The notes: a model not told the origin generated them from the letters alone. Positions 26,695 to 36,255 are shown, numbered from the stretch's first letter. The stretch is DNA of 64,000 nucleotides from Oerskovia jenensis (GCF_016907235.1 NZ_JAFBBO010000001.1:3100001-3164000); one strand, 5' to 3'. A program made the numbers and translations.

Positions 26695-28061
26695 GGCGTG
26701 CTCTCCTCGGTCGAGACGGACGGCGCAAGCTCCGCCAGCCAACGCATGGCCGAGAGGCTCGGGGCGAAGCAGTACTCGCCCCCACGCGTGATCACGAACG
26801 GCGGAAGCTCCTGCAGGCGGCGTCGGATCGGTCGCCGGGGGATCGTGAAGGTGTTCGTGTGGTGGGGGGAGCCGACGATCGGGTCCGCCTCGCCAGGGGC
26901 ACCGATGAAGATCCCGTCGTTGAGCCACTGGGTCTTGACGAACTCGAACTGCCGCTTGATGTGGGCGCCGGCGAACACGAAGATGATGCCGCGGTCCGCT
27001 CCGTCGTCCTCGAGCTCGCCGTCGGGGAGCATCGGGCCGTAGCTCGTACCGCGCCGGATCATGCGGTGCAGGCGCACGTCCGTGCTGCCGTCGCCGGCCA
27101 GCGCGTCGCGGGGGTTGGCGCGGCGTGCGTGGGCGCCGACCGGGCACTTGAAGCCACGAGGGTCGTCGCCGTAGAGGTAGGCGTTGTTCCGCTGCGGATC
27201 GCTGCCGAGCTCGGAGTCGTCGACGTCGGGCGTCACGGCCAGCGGGGCTCCGCTCTGCCAGCGTCCGACCATCTTCGCGCCGAGCAGCGCCTCCTCTTCA
27301 CGGTTCGCCGCTCGCGCGCGGAGGTACTGGCGGTAGGCCGCCACCTTGGTGTGCAGCTTCCGGAAGACGACGTAGGTGCCGTTGCGGCCCAGGATGTCGG
27401 GGCTCGGCATCGGCGGCAGCGCGCCGGTCTCGTCGGGGTAGCCGAGGATGATCTCGCCGGCCTTGAGCGGCGGTTCGAGCGGGTTCGACGGCGCCCTGCC
27501 GCTGCCCTCGACGGACGGCTGGCCGATGCCGTCCTTGAAGCCGAACGAGGTGCGCCCGGTCGGGAGCTGGTAGCAGTCCTGTCGCCAGACGACCGAGATG
27601 CCCGCCAGCTCCTGGTGGGCGAGGCGAGCCTTCTCGGTGACGGCCTCGAGACGGGCGACGTCGGGGGAGAGGACCGCGATGGCGATGTGGACGTCGGGAG
27701 TGCCGAGCGGCTTCTCCCAGTTCTCAGGACTGCTCTCGCCGACGTCTCCCAGGTGCTCCGCCCGCGCGGCCATCCCTTCCCGGAACTCCGGCGTGAAGCT
27801 GTCGAGGGAGTCCTGAGGAACTCCGAGCGCCTTCAGCCCGTGGTAGGTGAACGCGACGGTGAACCAGGCGTCGTGGGCGGGATCGAGCGACTGCGTCCCC
27901 GAGCTCACGAGGGCTGTCAGCCGCCGGACGAGCTCACGGCCGTCGGCGCGGTCGTCGATGCGCAGCATCAGGTAGGCGCCGACATAGGGGGAGGGGCGCT
28001 CGTGCAGGGCGCCACTCTGGATGTCATCGAGCTCGAGCCTGACGCTCCCCGTCTCAGCCAT
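26691..28061 (-). CDS. DyP-type heme peroxidase
   Basis: The 456-residue enzyme has the DyP hallmark GFKDG with catalytic Asp177 and the proximal heme ligand His311 in GAHARRANPRD. IFVFAGAHIKRQFEFVKTQWL follows. DyPs oxidise dyes, lignin-like phenols or other organics with H2O2. No Tat signal peptide or encapsulin-targeting tail is visible, so it should be cytoplasmic. Its length fits the longer, more active DyP classes rather than EfeB. It begins 2 bases after the DUF4331 stop and overlaps the crotonase by 4 bases. Confidence 0.9.
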   Translation of the reverse strand: MAETGSVRLELDDIQSGALHERPSPYVGAYLMLRIDDRADGRELVRRLTALVSSGTQSLDPAHDAWFTVAFTYHGLKALGVPQDSLDSFTPEFREGMAARAEHLGDVGESSPENWEKPLGTPDVHIAIAVLSPDVARLEAVTEKARLAHQELAGISVVWRQDCYQLPTGRTSFGFKDGIGQPSVEGSGRAPSNPLEPPLKAGEIILGYPDETGALPPMPSPDILGRNGTYVVFRKLHTKVAAYRQYLRARAANREEEALLGAKMVGRWQSGAPLAVTPDVDDSELGSDPQRNNAYLYGDDPRGFKCPVGAHARRANPRDALAGDGSTDVRLHRMIRRGTSYGPMLPDGELEDDGADRGIIFVFAGAHIKRQFEFVKTQWLNDGIFIGAPGEADPIVGSPHHTNTFTIPRRPIRRRLQELPPFVITRGGEYCFAPSLSAMRWLAELAPSVSTEESTP

Positions 28062-28063
28062 GC

Positions 28064-29203
28064 TCAGTGGTGCTCCGGCTTCTCTGGCGGACGGGGGTTG
28101 GGAGCCGAGAGGTACGGGAAGGTCTGCGAGGCCGGCCGGGACGAGCCGTCCACCCCGTCGCGGATGATCGGTCCGTTGCCGGCGTTGATCAGCGTCGTGA
28201 AGAACACGTCCATCACGTCGTCGTTGATCGTGCGCCCCCCGCAGGTCGCGTGGGCTCGTCCCCTGCGGGAGGCGAGCTCGATCTCGAGGAACGAACCCTT
28301 CTCCTGGTAGGGCTTGGAGAGATCGACGACCAGGTAGTCCGCAAGCACGAGCTCGGTCAGCGGATGGACGCCGTCGACCGTCGGCCAGTCGGTCTTGCCG
28401 TCGAGGCTGTCCCAGAACGCGAGGTTGGCGTCGAGCCGCGCCCGGTAGGCGCCCTCGTAGCCGTGCTGGATGTGGAACGCGTCCTCCATGTTGTAGAGGT
28501 CGCGGATCTCGAGGTCCTGGTTGATCCGATCGAACTGCATCGGCCCGAGCATCAGGTTCTTCACCTCGGGTCGCCCGACGCGCTCGATCCGGACGTTGAA
28601 GACGCCGCGCGTCAGTGTCTCGGCGACGACGCCGACCAACGTGGCGCCGCCCAGCAGCGCAGGGTCGATCTCGACGACCAGTCCCAGGACGTTCTTGCCG
28701 TCCATGTAGATCGAGCCGCGATCCGCGAAGGCGAGCTCGCCGATCGCGACGGTCTTCAGGGCCGCGGGGGCATCGAGGATGAACGGGTCCCAGCGCGCAC
28801 CGGCGAAGACCCGCACGCCGTGCGCGGAACCGCCGTCCTCGTCGTTGACGCGGAACGACACGGTCTCGCCGGAGGGGGTGGTGCAGGTGCCCTCCTGCTC
28901 GAACGGCTGGCCGTCGGCGCTGGTCGGCGGAGAGAAGACGCAGTCGAACACGAACTCCTCGGCGCCGTGCTCCGGGCCGGCGGAGAACGGGGCGTGGTCG
29001 CCGGGCGCAGCTGCCGTGAGGGGCCGCACCCGGAACCGGTAGATCAGGCCTTCGGAGAGGGCGTCGGAGATCTTGGCGAACGGCAGGGTGTTCATCACGA
29101 GAACGAGGTGCTGCGGCCGGTCGGGGCTCGGGAACGCGAAGACGTCGGTGATGTCGGCGATCGAGTTGGCCAACGCCCGCGGGCCGGAGATGTGATCCGA
29201 CAC
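28064..29203 (-). CDS. DUF4331 family protein
   Basis: The 379-residue protein starts VSDHISGPRALANSIADITDVFAFPSPDRP, the typical DUF4331 opening. The mid-section includes FDCVFSPPTS, AGARWDPFILD and NVLGLVVEIDPALLGG, matching the family. Most family members I know are exported; this one has no signal peptide. The GTG start lies 5 bases after the stop of the gene before it. The biochemical role of the family is unknown. Its place between an alpha/beta-barrel protein and a DyP peroxidase suggests it belongs to the same oxidative process. Confidence 0.8.
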   Translation of the reverse strand: MSDHISGPRALANSIADITDVFAFPSPDRPQHLVLVMNTLPFAKISDALSEGLIYRFRVRPLTAAAPGDHAPFSAGPEHGAEEFVFDCVFSPPTSADGQPFEQEGTCTTPSGETVSFRVNDEDGGSAHGVRVFAGARWDPFILDAPAALKTVAIGELAFADRGSIYMDGKNVLGLVVEIDPALLGGATLVGVVAETLTRGVFNVRIERVGRPEVKNLMLGPMQFDRINQDLEIRDLYNMEDAFHIQHGYEGAYRARLDANLAFWDSLDGKTDWPTVDGVHPLTELVLADYLVVDLSKPYQEKGSFLEIELASRRGRAHATCGGRTINDDVMDVFFTTLINAGNGPIIRDGVDGSSRPASQTFPYLSAPNPRPPEKPEHH

Positions 29204-29208
29204 CGGTG

Positions 29209-29739
29209 TCAGTCTCCGGCCTCGTCGAGGAGCGGCTGGAGCGCCGGATGCTGCAGGGCGGCCGCGGCGTCGGGGTGATCGAGCACCTTCTGGAAGGCCG
29301 CGTTCACGCGCTGCGCCTTCAGGATCTCCTTCACCGTGCCGGGGTAGTTGCGTGCGTAGGCGGCGGCACGCTCCTGCGCCCCGAGGACGAACGCCTTCTC
29401 GGTGGCGAGGTCCGGCAGGCCGTCGTAACCCTCGGTGTGCCTGAAGATGAGGTCGAAGAGCGCGAGCGTCGGGCCGGAGTTGAAGAAGTCGTCCATGTAG
29501 GCGTCCCAGGGACCGTCGAAGCTCGTGATGAAGGCGAGCCGCGTGTCGTCGTCGAAGAGCACGAATCGTGCCTCGTGAATCGTCGTGATCGCCATGCCGT
29601 AGTCGCCGGGACGATACCCCGGGGTCTGTTGCAGGTCCTCGAGCGCTGCCCGGAGCGGCTCGCTCTGGCCGGGCCTGACGTGGAAGAACAGGCTGAACTC
29701 ACTCGTGGGTCCGACGCTGCGGCCAGTGGTTGCGGTCAC
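29209..29739 (-). CDS. Hypothetical ferredoxin-fold-like protein, first gene of the redox operon
   Basis: A 176-residue soluble protein. The segment FSLFFHVRPGQSEPLRAAL, then TTIHEARFVLFDDD and LAFITSFDGPWDAYMDDFF, has the beta-alpha-beta rhythm of a dimeric alpha/beta-barrel (ferredoxin-like) domain, as in the N-terminal halves of DyP-like proteins. This is an inference from pattern, not a family match. GTG 29739 follows AAGGAGG at 7 bases and is preferred over ATG 29796. It opens the operon that continues with DUF4331, DyP, crotonase and the sulfite-oxidase-like gene, all within a few bases of each other. Confidence 0.65.
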   Translation of the reverse strand: MTATTGRSVGPTSEFSLFFHVRPGQSEPLRAALEDLQQTPGYRPGDYGMAITTIHEARFVLFDDDTRLAFITSFDGPWDAYMDDFFNSGPTLALFDLIFRHTEGYDGLPDLATEKAFVLGAQERAAAYARNYPGTVKEILKAQRVNAAFQKVLDHPDAAAALQHPALQPLLDEAGD

Positions 29740-29917
29740 CTCGAGATCCTCCTTCGCTGAGACTTCTTCAGCGTCCCACGACTTCCTGGGGTCCACATCA
29801 CGCAGATGGGGTGAGGCGACCTGGGGCGCGCGGGCGCCGGCGACGCGGTGTGGAGCGGGTTCACGGCGGCATCAGCCGTGGGGATCTCGTGCGCGCTCGG
29901 GCTGCGTCGCCCGGCGG

Positions 29918-29957
29918 GTGCCACAAGTTGTATACAAGTACGCAGACCGTGTGGCAC
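29918..29957. promoter_or_regulatory. Nested operator palindromes before the prp regulator
   Basis: TTGTATACAA (29928-29937) is a perfect palindrome of the kind bound by GntR/FadR-family proteins. It is flanked by GTGCCACA (29918-29925) and TGTGGCAC (29950-29957), also perfect complements. The site ends 9 bases before the regulator's ATG, so binding would block its transcription. The minus-strand redox operon starts on the other side of the same gap. Confidence 0.75.
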
Positions 29958-29966
29958 GATGGTCGC

Positions 29967-30677
29967 ATGGTCAGCGCCCCGACGACGTCGTCCCCGCCCC
30001 GCGACGAACCCCTTGCGGCCGTCCGCCGCCAGTCCGGGGCTCGCGCGGTCTACGACCTCCTGCGCCAGCGCATCATCGACGGCACCCTCTCGGCCGACGC
30101 CCGGCTCACCGAACCCGTCCTCTCGGCCCAGCTGGGCGTGAGCCGCACCCCCGTCCGCGAAGCCCTCAGACTCCTCCAGGCCGAGGCCCTCGTGGTCGAG
30201 CAGCCGACCGGGGGAGTGCGCGTCGCGCCCCTCGCGGTCACCGACCTGCACCGCGTGTACGACGTCCGGGCGCGCCTCGAAGGACTGCTCGCCCGGGACG
30301 CGTGCGAACGTGCACGGCCTGCCGACGTCGCTCGGCTCTCCCGCCTCGTCGACCTCATGGACGCCGTGCGCGACCACGAGGACGAGGTGCTGCGCATCGG
30401 CGCCCAGTTCCACGGCGAGATCGAGGCCCTCGCCGACAACCGGTGGTGCTCCGAGCTGCTGCGCCAGATCCGCGGTCACGTCGACCGCTACCGTTCGCTG
30501 TCCGCGCGCGAGCGCGTCGGGACGACCGACCACGTCGACGAGCACCGTGAGGTCGCGTCCGCCATCGCGAGCGGAGACCCGGACGCGGCCGAGCGCGCCA
30601 TGCGCGAGCACATCGAACGCAGCGGCGCCATGGCCGCCAAGGCACTCGGCGAGCAGGAGCGCCCGCCGCACGGCTGA
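29967..30677 (+). CDS. GntR-family regulator (FadR/FCD subfamily) of the prp operon
   Basis: The 236-residue protein has an N-terminal winged helix ([48 protein letters not shown]) and an FCD ligand-binding domain. In that domain [29 protein letters not shown] and [16 protein letters not shown] carry the expected metal-binding His and Asp residues. It lies 125 bases before prpD in the same direction and probably senses a methylcitrate-cycle intermediate. A CACGAT box 6 bases before the ATG suggests a leaderless transcript. The palindrome at 29928-29937 is its likely site. Confidence 0.85.
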   Translation: MVSAPTTSSPPRDEPLAAVRRQSGARAVYDLLRQRIIDGTLSADARLTEPVLSAQLGVSRTPVREALRLLQAEALVVEQPTGGVRVAPLAVTDLHRVYDVRARLEGLLARDACERARPADVARLSRLVDLMDAVRDHEDEVLRIGAQFHGEIEALADNRWCSELLRQIRGHVDRYRSLSARERVGTTDHVDEHREVASAIASGDPDAAERAMREHIERSGAMAAKALGEQERPPHG

Positions 30678-30802
30678 CGACGCTGCGCACCTCACCCGGC
30701 CCCCACCGACCGCAACCGGCCCGCTCGGCCCACGCGACGCCGTCGGACCCGAAGCACCCCGACGCACCCCCGACGTACCGCACCCGACCACCGGAGGCAC
30801 CG

Positions 30803-32569
30803 ATGCCCACGACCCACCACCTGCGGACCCACCGCTCCGCGGAGAACCTCGCCCGCACCGACCAGCTCGCCTGGAAGCTCGCCGAGCTCGCGACCGACCC
30901 GGTCGAGGTGCCGGGCGAGGTCGTCGACATGATCGTCAACCGCGTGATCGACAACGCGGCCGTCGCGGCCGCGAGCCTCACGCGAGCCCCGGCCGTCGCG
31001 GCGCGGGGGCAGGCCCTCGCGCACCCGTACGAGCCCGGGGCGACGGTCTTCGGGACCCCGCTCGCGACCCGCACGAGCCCCGAGTGGGCCGCCTGGGCCA
31101 ACGGCGTCGCGGTCCGCGAGCTCGACTACCACGACACGTTCCTCGCGGCCGAGTACTCGCACCCCGGGGACAACATCCCGCCGATCCTCGCGGTCGCCCA
31201 GCACGCCGGCTGCGACGGCGCGGCGCTCGTACGCGGCATCGCGACGGGCTACGAGATCCAGGTGGACCTGGTCCGGGCCATCAGCCTGCACGCGCACAAG
31301 ATCGACCACGTCGCGCACCTGGGCCCGTCGGCCGCGGCCGGGATCGGGACCCTGCTCGGGCTCGACACCACGACGATCTTCCAGGCGATCGGCCAGGCCC
31401 TGCACACCACGACCGCGACGCGGCAGTCCCGCAAGGGGCAGATCTCCACGTGGAAGGCGTACGCGCCCGCCCTCGCGGGCAAGGTCGCGGTCGAGGCCGT
31501 GGACCGCGCGATGCGCGGGCAGACCTCGCCCGAGCCGATCTACGAGGGCGAGGACGGCGTGATCGCGTGGCTGCTCGACGGCCCCGAGGGACGCTACGAC
31601 GTCGTGCTGCCGTCGCCGGGCGAGCCCAAGACCGCGATCCTCGACACGTACACCAAGGAGCACTCGGCGGAGTACCAGTCGCAGGCGCTCATCGACCTGG
31701 CGCGCGCGCTGCACGCCGAGCACCCCTGGCTCGTCGATCCCGACAACATCGCGAGCATCGTGATCCACACGAGCCACCACACGCACTACGTGATCGGGTC
31801 GGGCGCGAACGACCCGCAGAAGTACGACCCGACGGCCTCGCGCGAGACGCTCGACCACTCCATCCCGTACATCTTCGCGGTCGCGCTCCAGGACGGCGGG
31901 TGGCACCACGTCGACTCCTACACGCCCGAACGTGCGGGCCGCCCCGACACGGTCGCGCTGTGGGGCAAGGTCACCACGGCCGAGGACCCCGGGTGGACGC
32001 GCCGCTACCACTCGGTCGACCCTGCCGAGAAGGCGTTCGGCGGTCGCGTCGAGATCGAGCTGGCCGACGGCGGGCGCATCGTCCGTGAGATCGCGGTCGC
32101 CGACGCGCACCCGCTCGGCGCGCGCCCCTTCGCCCGTGCGCAGTACGTGGCCAAGTTCCGGCTGCTCGCGGACGGCGTGCTCGAACCCGCCGAGATCGAG
32201 CGCTTCCTCGACCTCGCGCAGCGCCTCCCGTCGCTCACGCCCGCCGAGGTGCGCGAGCTCTCGATCGTCGCGCGGCCCGGGCTGCTGGACACGGTCCCGG
32301 TGCCCACGGGCATCTTCGAGCTGGGCCGCCCTGCTCAGGACGAGGCAGGCAGCGAGCCCGACGGCGCCGCTCACCCCGACCCTGCCGGCACCCCGGGTGG
32401 TGCGAGCCCTGGCAGGCCGGACGCCGGGGCGCCTTCCGGCACGGGCCCGGGGGAGGGCTCCGCAGGCTGGACCATGCGCGACGTCCCCGGCGCCGACGAC
32501 GCACCGGGCGCGACCGGACCCGCCGGGTCCGCTGGTCCCGCCGACCCGACCCCCGCAGGAGGCAACTGA
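30803..32569 (+). CDS. prpD: 2-methylcitrate dehydratase (MmgE/PrpD family)
   Basis: It dehydrates 2-methylcitrate in propionate breakdown. The family sequence spans about residues 10-505, with the conserved [48 protein letters not shown] and [27 protein letters not shown] low-complexity Pro/Gly/Ala/Asp-rich tail of about 80 residues follows from RPAQDEAG, making the protein 588 residues instead of the usual 480-510. An ACCGGAGGC site precedes the ATG. The stop overlaps the prpB start by one base. Confidence 0.92.
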   Translation: MPTTHHLRTHRSAENLARTDQLAWKLAELATDPVEVPGEVVDMIVNRVIDNAAVAAASLTRAPAVAARGQALAHPYEPGATVFGTPLATRTSPEWAAWANGVAVRELDYHDTFLAAEYSHPGDNIPPILAVAQHAGCDGAALVRGIATGYEIQVDLVRAISLHAHKIDHVAHLGPSAAAGIGTLLGLDTTTIFQAIGQALHTTTATRQSRKGQISTWKAYAPALAGKVAVEAVDRAMRGQTSPEPIYEGEDGVIAWLLDGPEGRYDVVLPSPGEPKTAILDTYTKEHSAEYQSQALIDLARALHAEHPWLVDPDNIASIVIHTSHHTHYVIGSGANDPQKYDPTASRETLDHSIPYIFAVALQDGGWHHVDSYTPERAGRPDTVALWGKVTTAEDPGWTRRYHSVDPAEKAFGGRVEIELADGGRIVREIAVADAHPLGARPFARAQYVAKFRLLADGVLEPAEIERFLDLAQRLPSLTPAEVRELSIVARPGLLDTVPVPTGIFELGRPAQDEAGSEPDGAAHPDPAGTPGGASPGRPDAGAPSGTGPGEGSAGWTMRDVPGADDAPGATGPAGSAGPADPTPAGGN

Positions 32570-33474
32570 TGCTGTACTCGCACGTGACGCCGTCGGACAA
32601 GCGTGCCGCGCTGCGCGCCCGGCTCGCGGCCGGCGAGCTGCTCCAGCTCCCCGGTGCGTTCAACCCGCTCTCTGCGCGCCTGATCGAGGACAAGGGCTTC
32701 GACGGCGTGTACGTCTCGGGGGCCGTGATCTCGGCGGACCTCGGGCTGCCGGACATCGGGCTCACGACCCTCACCGAGGTCGCGACCCGCGCGGGGCAGA
32801 TCGCGCGCATGACGAACCTGCCCGCGATCGTCGACGCAGACACGGGCTTCGGCGAGCCCATGAACGTCGCGCGCACCGTCCAGACGCTCGAGGACGCGGG
32901 CGTCGCGGGCTGCCACATCGAGGACCAGGTCAACCCCAAGCGGTGCGGCCACCTCGACGGCAAGGCGACCGTCGACCTCGAGACCGCGACCAAGCGCATC
33001 CGCGCCGCGGTCGACGCCCGGCGCGACCCGAACTTCCTCGTCATGGCGCGCACCGACGTCCGGGCGAGCCTCGACGGCGCTGCGGGGCTGGCGACCGCGA
33101 TCGACCGTGCGAAGGCGCTCGTCGACGCGGGCGCCGACGCGATCTTCCCCGAGGCCATGCGCGACCTCGCCGAGTTCGAGGCCGTGGCCGCTGCGGTCGA
33201 CGTGCCCGTGCTCGCCAACATGACCGAGTTCGGCAAGTCCGAGCTGTTCACGCGAGAGGCGCTCGCGGACGTCGGCGTGCAGATCGTCATCTATCCCGTG
33301 ACCCTCCTGCGTAGCGCGATGGGGGCCGCGGAGCGCACGCTGGACGTGATCCGGGAGACCGGTACGCAGGACGGGGTGGTCGGCGAGATGCAGACGCGCG
33401 CGCGGCTGTACGAGCTGGTGGACTACGCCGGCTACAACCAGTTCGACACCGAGATCTTCACGTACCGGCCGTAG
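32569..33474 (+). CDS. prpB: 2-methylisocitrate lyase
   Basis: It splits 2-methylisocitrate into pyruvate and succinate. The 301-residue protein has the isocitrate-lyase-superfamily core: GVYVSGAVISADLGLPDIG, the metal-binding IVDADTGFGEP, and the catalytic loop HIEDQVNPKRCGHLDGK with its Cys. LVMARTDVRAS and LANMTEFGKS follow. The start overlaps the prpD stop (TGATG). Between it and prpC lies a family A palindrome. Confidence 0.93.
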   Translation: MLYSHVTPSDKRAALRARLAAGELLQLPGAFNPLSARLIEDKGFDGVYVSGAVISADLGLPDIGLTTLTEVATRAGQIARMTNLPAIVDADTGFGEPMNVARTVQTLEDAGVAGCHIEDQVNPKRCGHLDGKATVDLETATKRIRAAVDARRDPNFLVMARTDVRASLDGAAGLATAIDRAKALVDAGADAIFPEAMRDLAEFEAVAAAVDVPVLANMTEFGKSELFTREALADVGVQIVIYPVTLLRSAMGAAERTLDVIRETGTQDGVVGEMQTRARLYELVDYAGYNQFDTEIFTYRP

Positions 33475-33482
33475 GACGACCG

Positions 33483-33532
33483 GGGTTGTCAGAACCAGCG
33501 AGGGCCCCAGCCCTCGCTGGTTCTGACAACCC
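33483..33532. repeat. Dispersed palindrome, family A copy 3 (inside prp operon)
   Basis: Arms 33483-33504 and 33511-33532 are 22-bp perfect complements around CCCCAG; the left arm begins GGGTTGTCAGAACCAGCG. It separates prpB from prpC, which are otherwise one operon. Confidence 0.88.
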
Positions 33533-33576
33533 GGTACTGCAGCAAGCACGACCCCGCATCACGAAGGAGTGAGCAC

Positions 33577-34758
33577 ATGACCACCAGCACCCCCAGCGTC
33601 GGGACGCCCGCGACCACCTCGGGAGCCGCGACCCCGGCCCCCGCGCCCGAGATCCGCAAGGGCCTCGCGGGCGTCGTCGTCGACACGACGTCGGTCTCCA
33701 AGGTCAACCCGGACACGAACTCGCTGCTCTACCGGGGCTACCCCGTGCAGGAGCTCGCCGCGCGCAAGAGCTTCGAGGAGGTCGCCTACCTCCTGTGGCA
33801 CGGCGAGCTGCCGACCCCCGAGCAGCTCGCCGAGCAGACCGCGGTCGAGCGTGCCCACCGCGCGCTGCCCGGCGCCGTGCGCAACGCGATCCTCGAGCTC
33901 CCCACGACCTGCCATCCCATGGACGTGTGCCGCACCGCGGTCTCGGTCATCGGCGCGCACGACCCCACGGCCGAGGACTCGTCGCCCGAGGCGGAGCATG
34001 CCAAGGCCCTGCGGCTGTGGGCCATGCTGCCCGCCGTGGTCGCCCTCGACCAGCGCCGACGCCGTGGTCAGCAGATCGTCGACCCCGACGAGGACCTGGG
34101 CTACGCCGAGAACTTCCTCCACATGACCTTCGGCGAGGTGCCCGACGAGTGCGTCGTGCGGGCCTTCGAGGTCTCGATGATCCTGTACGCCGAGCACTCG
34201 TTCAACGCCTCGACGTTCACGGCCCGCGTCATCACCTCGACGCTGTCCGACCTGCACTCGGCCGTCACGGGCGCGATCGGCGCCCTCAAGGGGGCTCTGC
34301 ACGGCGGCGCGAACGAGGCCGTCATGGCGACCTTCGCGGAGATCGGGACGGCCGACCGGGCAGCGGCCTGGCTCGACGAGGCGCTGGTCGACAAGCGCAA
34401 GATCATGGGCTTCGGCCACCGCGTCTACAAGCACGGCGACTCGCGCGTCCCGACCATGAAGAAGACGCTCGACGACCTCGTCGCGCACCTCGGGACCGAC
34501 GAGGCGACCGCGCTCGACGACCTGTACGACGCGCTCGAAGCGGCCATGACCGAGCGCAAGGGCATCCTGCCGAACCTCGACTACCCGACCGGCCCCGCCT
34601 ACCACCTCATGGGCTTCGACACCCCGACGTTCACGCCCCTGTTCGTCGCGGCGCGCGTCGTGGGCTGGACCGCGCACGTCGTCGAGCAGCGGTCCGCGAA
34701 CGCCCTCATCCGCCCCCTCAGCCAGTACGTGGGGCAGGCGCAGCGCGAGGTGCCGTAG
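33577..34758 (+). CDS. prpC: 2-methylcitrate synthase
   Basis: It condenses propionyl-CoA with oxaloacetate. The 393-residue protein has the citrate-synthase catalytic residues: His in AEHSFNASTFTARV, His in MGFGHRVYKHGDSR, and Asp in PNLDYPTGPAYHLMG. LKGALHGGANEAVM is also present. The length and its place behind prpD-prpB favour methylcitrate over citrate synthase. The first 25 residues are a variable Thr/Pro-rich stretch. GAAGGAG precedes the ATG by 8 bases, so it has its own good translation start after the palindrome. Confidence 0.92.
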   Translation: MTTSTPSVGTPATTSGAATPAPAPEIRKGLAGVVVDTTSVSKVNPDTNSLLYRGYPVQELAARKSFEEVAYLLWHGELPTPEQLAEQTAVERAHRALPGAVRNAILELPTTCHPMDVCRTAVSVIGAHDPTAEDSSPEAEHAKALRLWAMLPAVVALDQRRRRGQQIVDPDEDLGYAENFLHMTFGEVPDECVVRAFEVSMILYAEHSFNASTFTARVITSTLSDLHSAVTGAIGALKGALHGGANEAVMATFAEIGTADRAAAWLDEALVDKRKIMGFGHRVYKHGDSRVPTMKKTLDDLVAHLGTDEATALDDLYDALEAAMTERKGILPNLDYPTGPAYHLMGFDTPTFTPLFVAARVVGWTAHVVEQRSANALIRPLSQYVGQAQREVP

Positions 34759-34830
34759 GGGCGGAGCGTGGCCGGCCGGGCCGGTCCCGGGCCCTGCCGG
34801 GCCGGTCAGGCGCGGCCCGGTCAGCCCCGG

Positions 34831-36069
34831 TCAGCCCCGGAACGCCTCCAGGGCGTCCCGGTCGACCGGCCCGGCGGACCGGACGATCTCCTCGACCCGT
34901 TCCATCTGCTCCCAGGTGTTGACCGTCATGCCCGCCTGCACCCGGTCCTCCGACACCCAGAACGCGACGAGCTCGTGGCTCTCGAGGGACCCGCTCACGA
35001 CGACCTCGGTCCGTGCCGGGTCCTCGACGAACCCCAGGTACTCCATGCCCACGTCGTACTGGTCGGAGAAGAAGTAGGGCAGCTTGTCGTAGGGCTCGCG
35101 CGAGCCCAGCATGGCGCGCGCCGCGTGCGGCCCGGTCTCCAGGGCCACGGCCCAGTGCTCGACCCGCAGCGGGCGACCGTAGCGCGGCGAGGGAACGCTC
35201 GCGATGTCGCCTGCCGCCCAGACATCGGGTGCCGAGGTCGCGAGCGTCGCGTCCACGGCCAGCCCACCGCCCAGGCGGGCGTCGCGCAGGTCGATCCCCG
35301 CGGCCTCCGCGAAGCCGACGTTGGGCGTCACGCCCACACCGACCACGACGACGTCGGCGGCCACGTGCGTCCCGTCGGCGACGTCGAGACCCGTGACCCG
35401 CCCCTCGCTGCCCGTGATGCCCACGACCTGCGCGTTGCGGTGCAGGTGCACGTCGTGGTCGGCGTGGACCTTGCCGTACATCTCGCCCAGCAGGGGGCCC
35501 AGCACCCGCCCGAGGGGGTGGACGCCGCGCCCGACGACCGTCACGTCCAGCCCGAGGCTCCGTGCGGACGCCGCGACCTCCATCCCGATCCAGCCGTCGC
35601 CCACGACCGCGAGCCGCCCCGCCCCCTCGCGGGCCGAGGCCTCGAGCGTCGCGGCGAGCAGGTCGGCGTGCTCGATCGTGCGCAGGTAGTGCACGCCCTG
35701 GAGGTCGGCGCCGGGCACCGCGAACGAGCGCGGCGTCGAGCCGGTCGCGAGGAGCAGCCGCGTGTAGGGCAGGACGCTGCCGTCGATCAGGGTCAGGGCG
35801 TGGCCGGCGACGTCGATCGCCGCGGCCCGCGTCGCGGTCCGCAGATCCACGTGATGATCGGCGTACCACTCCTCGGGCAGGGGGAACAGGACGTCGCGCT
35901 CGGCCTCGCCCCGCAGGTAGTCCTTGGACAGCGGTGGCCGTTCGTAAGGCCGGTGCGGCTCGCTCGAGACGACCACGAGCTCACCGTCGTACCCCTCGGT
36001 CCGCAGGGACTCGGCGGCCTTCGCGGCCGCGAGACCTCCTCCGACGATGACGATCGGCTCCTCGGCCAT
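34831..36069 (-). CDS. FAD-dependent ferredoxin-reductase-type oxidoreductase
   Basis: The 412-residue flavoprotein has an N-terminal FAD-binding motif IVIVGGGLAAAKAAESLR, the active-site strand YERPPLSKDYLRG, and LLLATGSTPR. An NAD(P)H-binding motif follows (LAVVGDGWIGMEVAASAR), then a second FAD motif DVWAAGDIAS, and the C-terminal domain of the Rhodococcus-type ferredoxin reductases. No ferredoxin or monooxygenase is adjacent, so its electron acceptor is unknown. A GGAGGTCG precedes the ATG. It is convergent with prpC, with a short GC-rich repeat-like gap at 34759-34830. Confidence 0.88.
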   Translation of the reverse strand: MAEEPIVIVGGGLAAAKAAESLRTEGYDGELVVVSSEPHRPYERPPLSKDYLRGEAERDVLFPLPEEWYADHHVDLRTATRAAAIDVAGHALTLIDGSVLPYTRLLLATGSTPRSFAVPGADLQGVHYLRTIEHADLLAATLEASAREGAGRLAVVGDGWIGMEVAASARSLGLDVTVVGRGVHPLGRVLGPLLGEMYGKVHADHDVHLHRNAQVVGITGSEGRVTGLDVADGTHVAADVVVVGVGVTPNVGFAEAAGIDLRDARLGGGLAVDATLATSAPDVWAAGDIASVPSPRYGRPLRVEHWAVALETGPHAARAMLGSREPYDKLPYFFSDQYDVGMEYLGFVEDPARTEVVVSGSLESHELVAFWVSEDRVQAGMTVNTWEQMERVEEIVRSAGPVDRDALEAFRG

Positions 36070-36218
36070 GACGACGACCTCCGACGCTGGGGGTGCAGGA
36101 CCCTCATCGTGACACCGGAAGGGAGGACCCGCATAGGGCGGTCACTCTCGACGGTGCGCACGGTCGTCCTCGGTGCGGGGGCCCCTCCCCGCGATGGTGC
36201 GGTGCCCGAGGGGGAACG

Positions 36219-36255
36219 ACGAAGGCCCGGAGTCCAGTGGACTCCGGGCCTTCGT
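36219..36255 (-). terminator. Terminator of tRNA-Pro
   Basis: A perfect 17-bp stem (36219-36235 with 36239-36255, arm start ACGAAGGCCCGGAGTCC) with a 3-base loop, 5 bases beyond the 3' end of the tRNA. On the minus strand it is followed by CGTTCCC. Confidence 0.8.
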
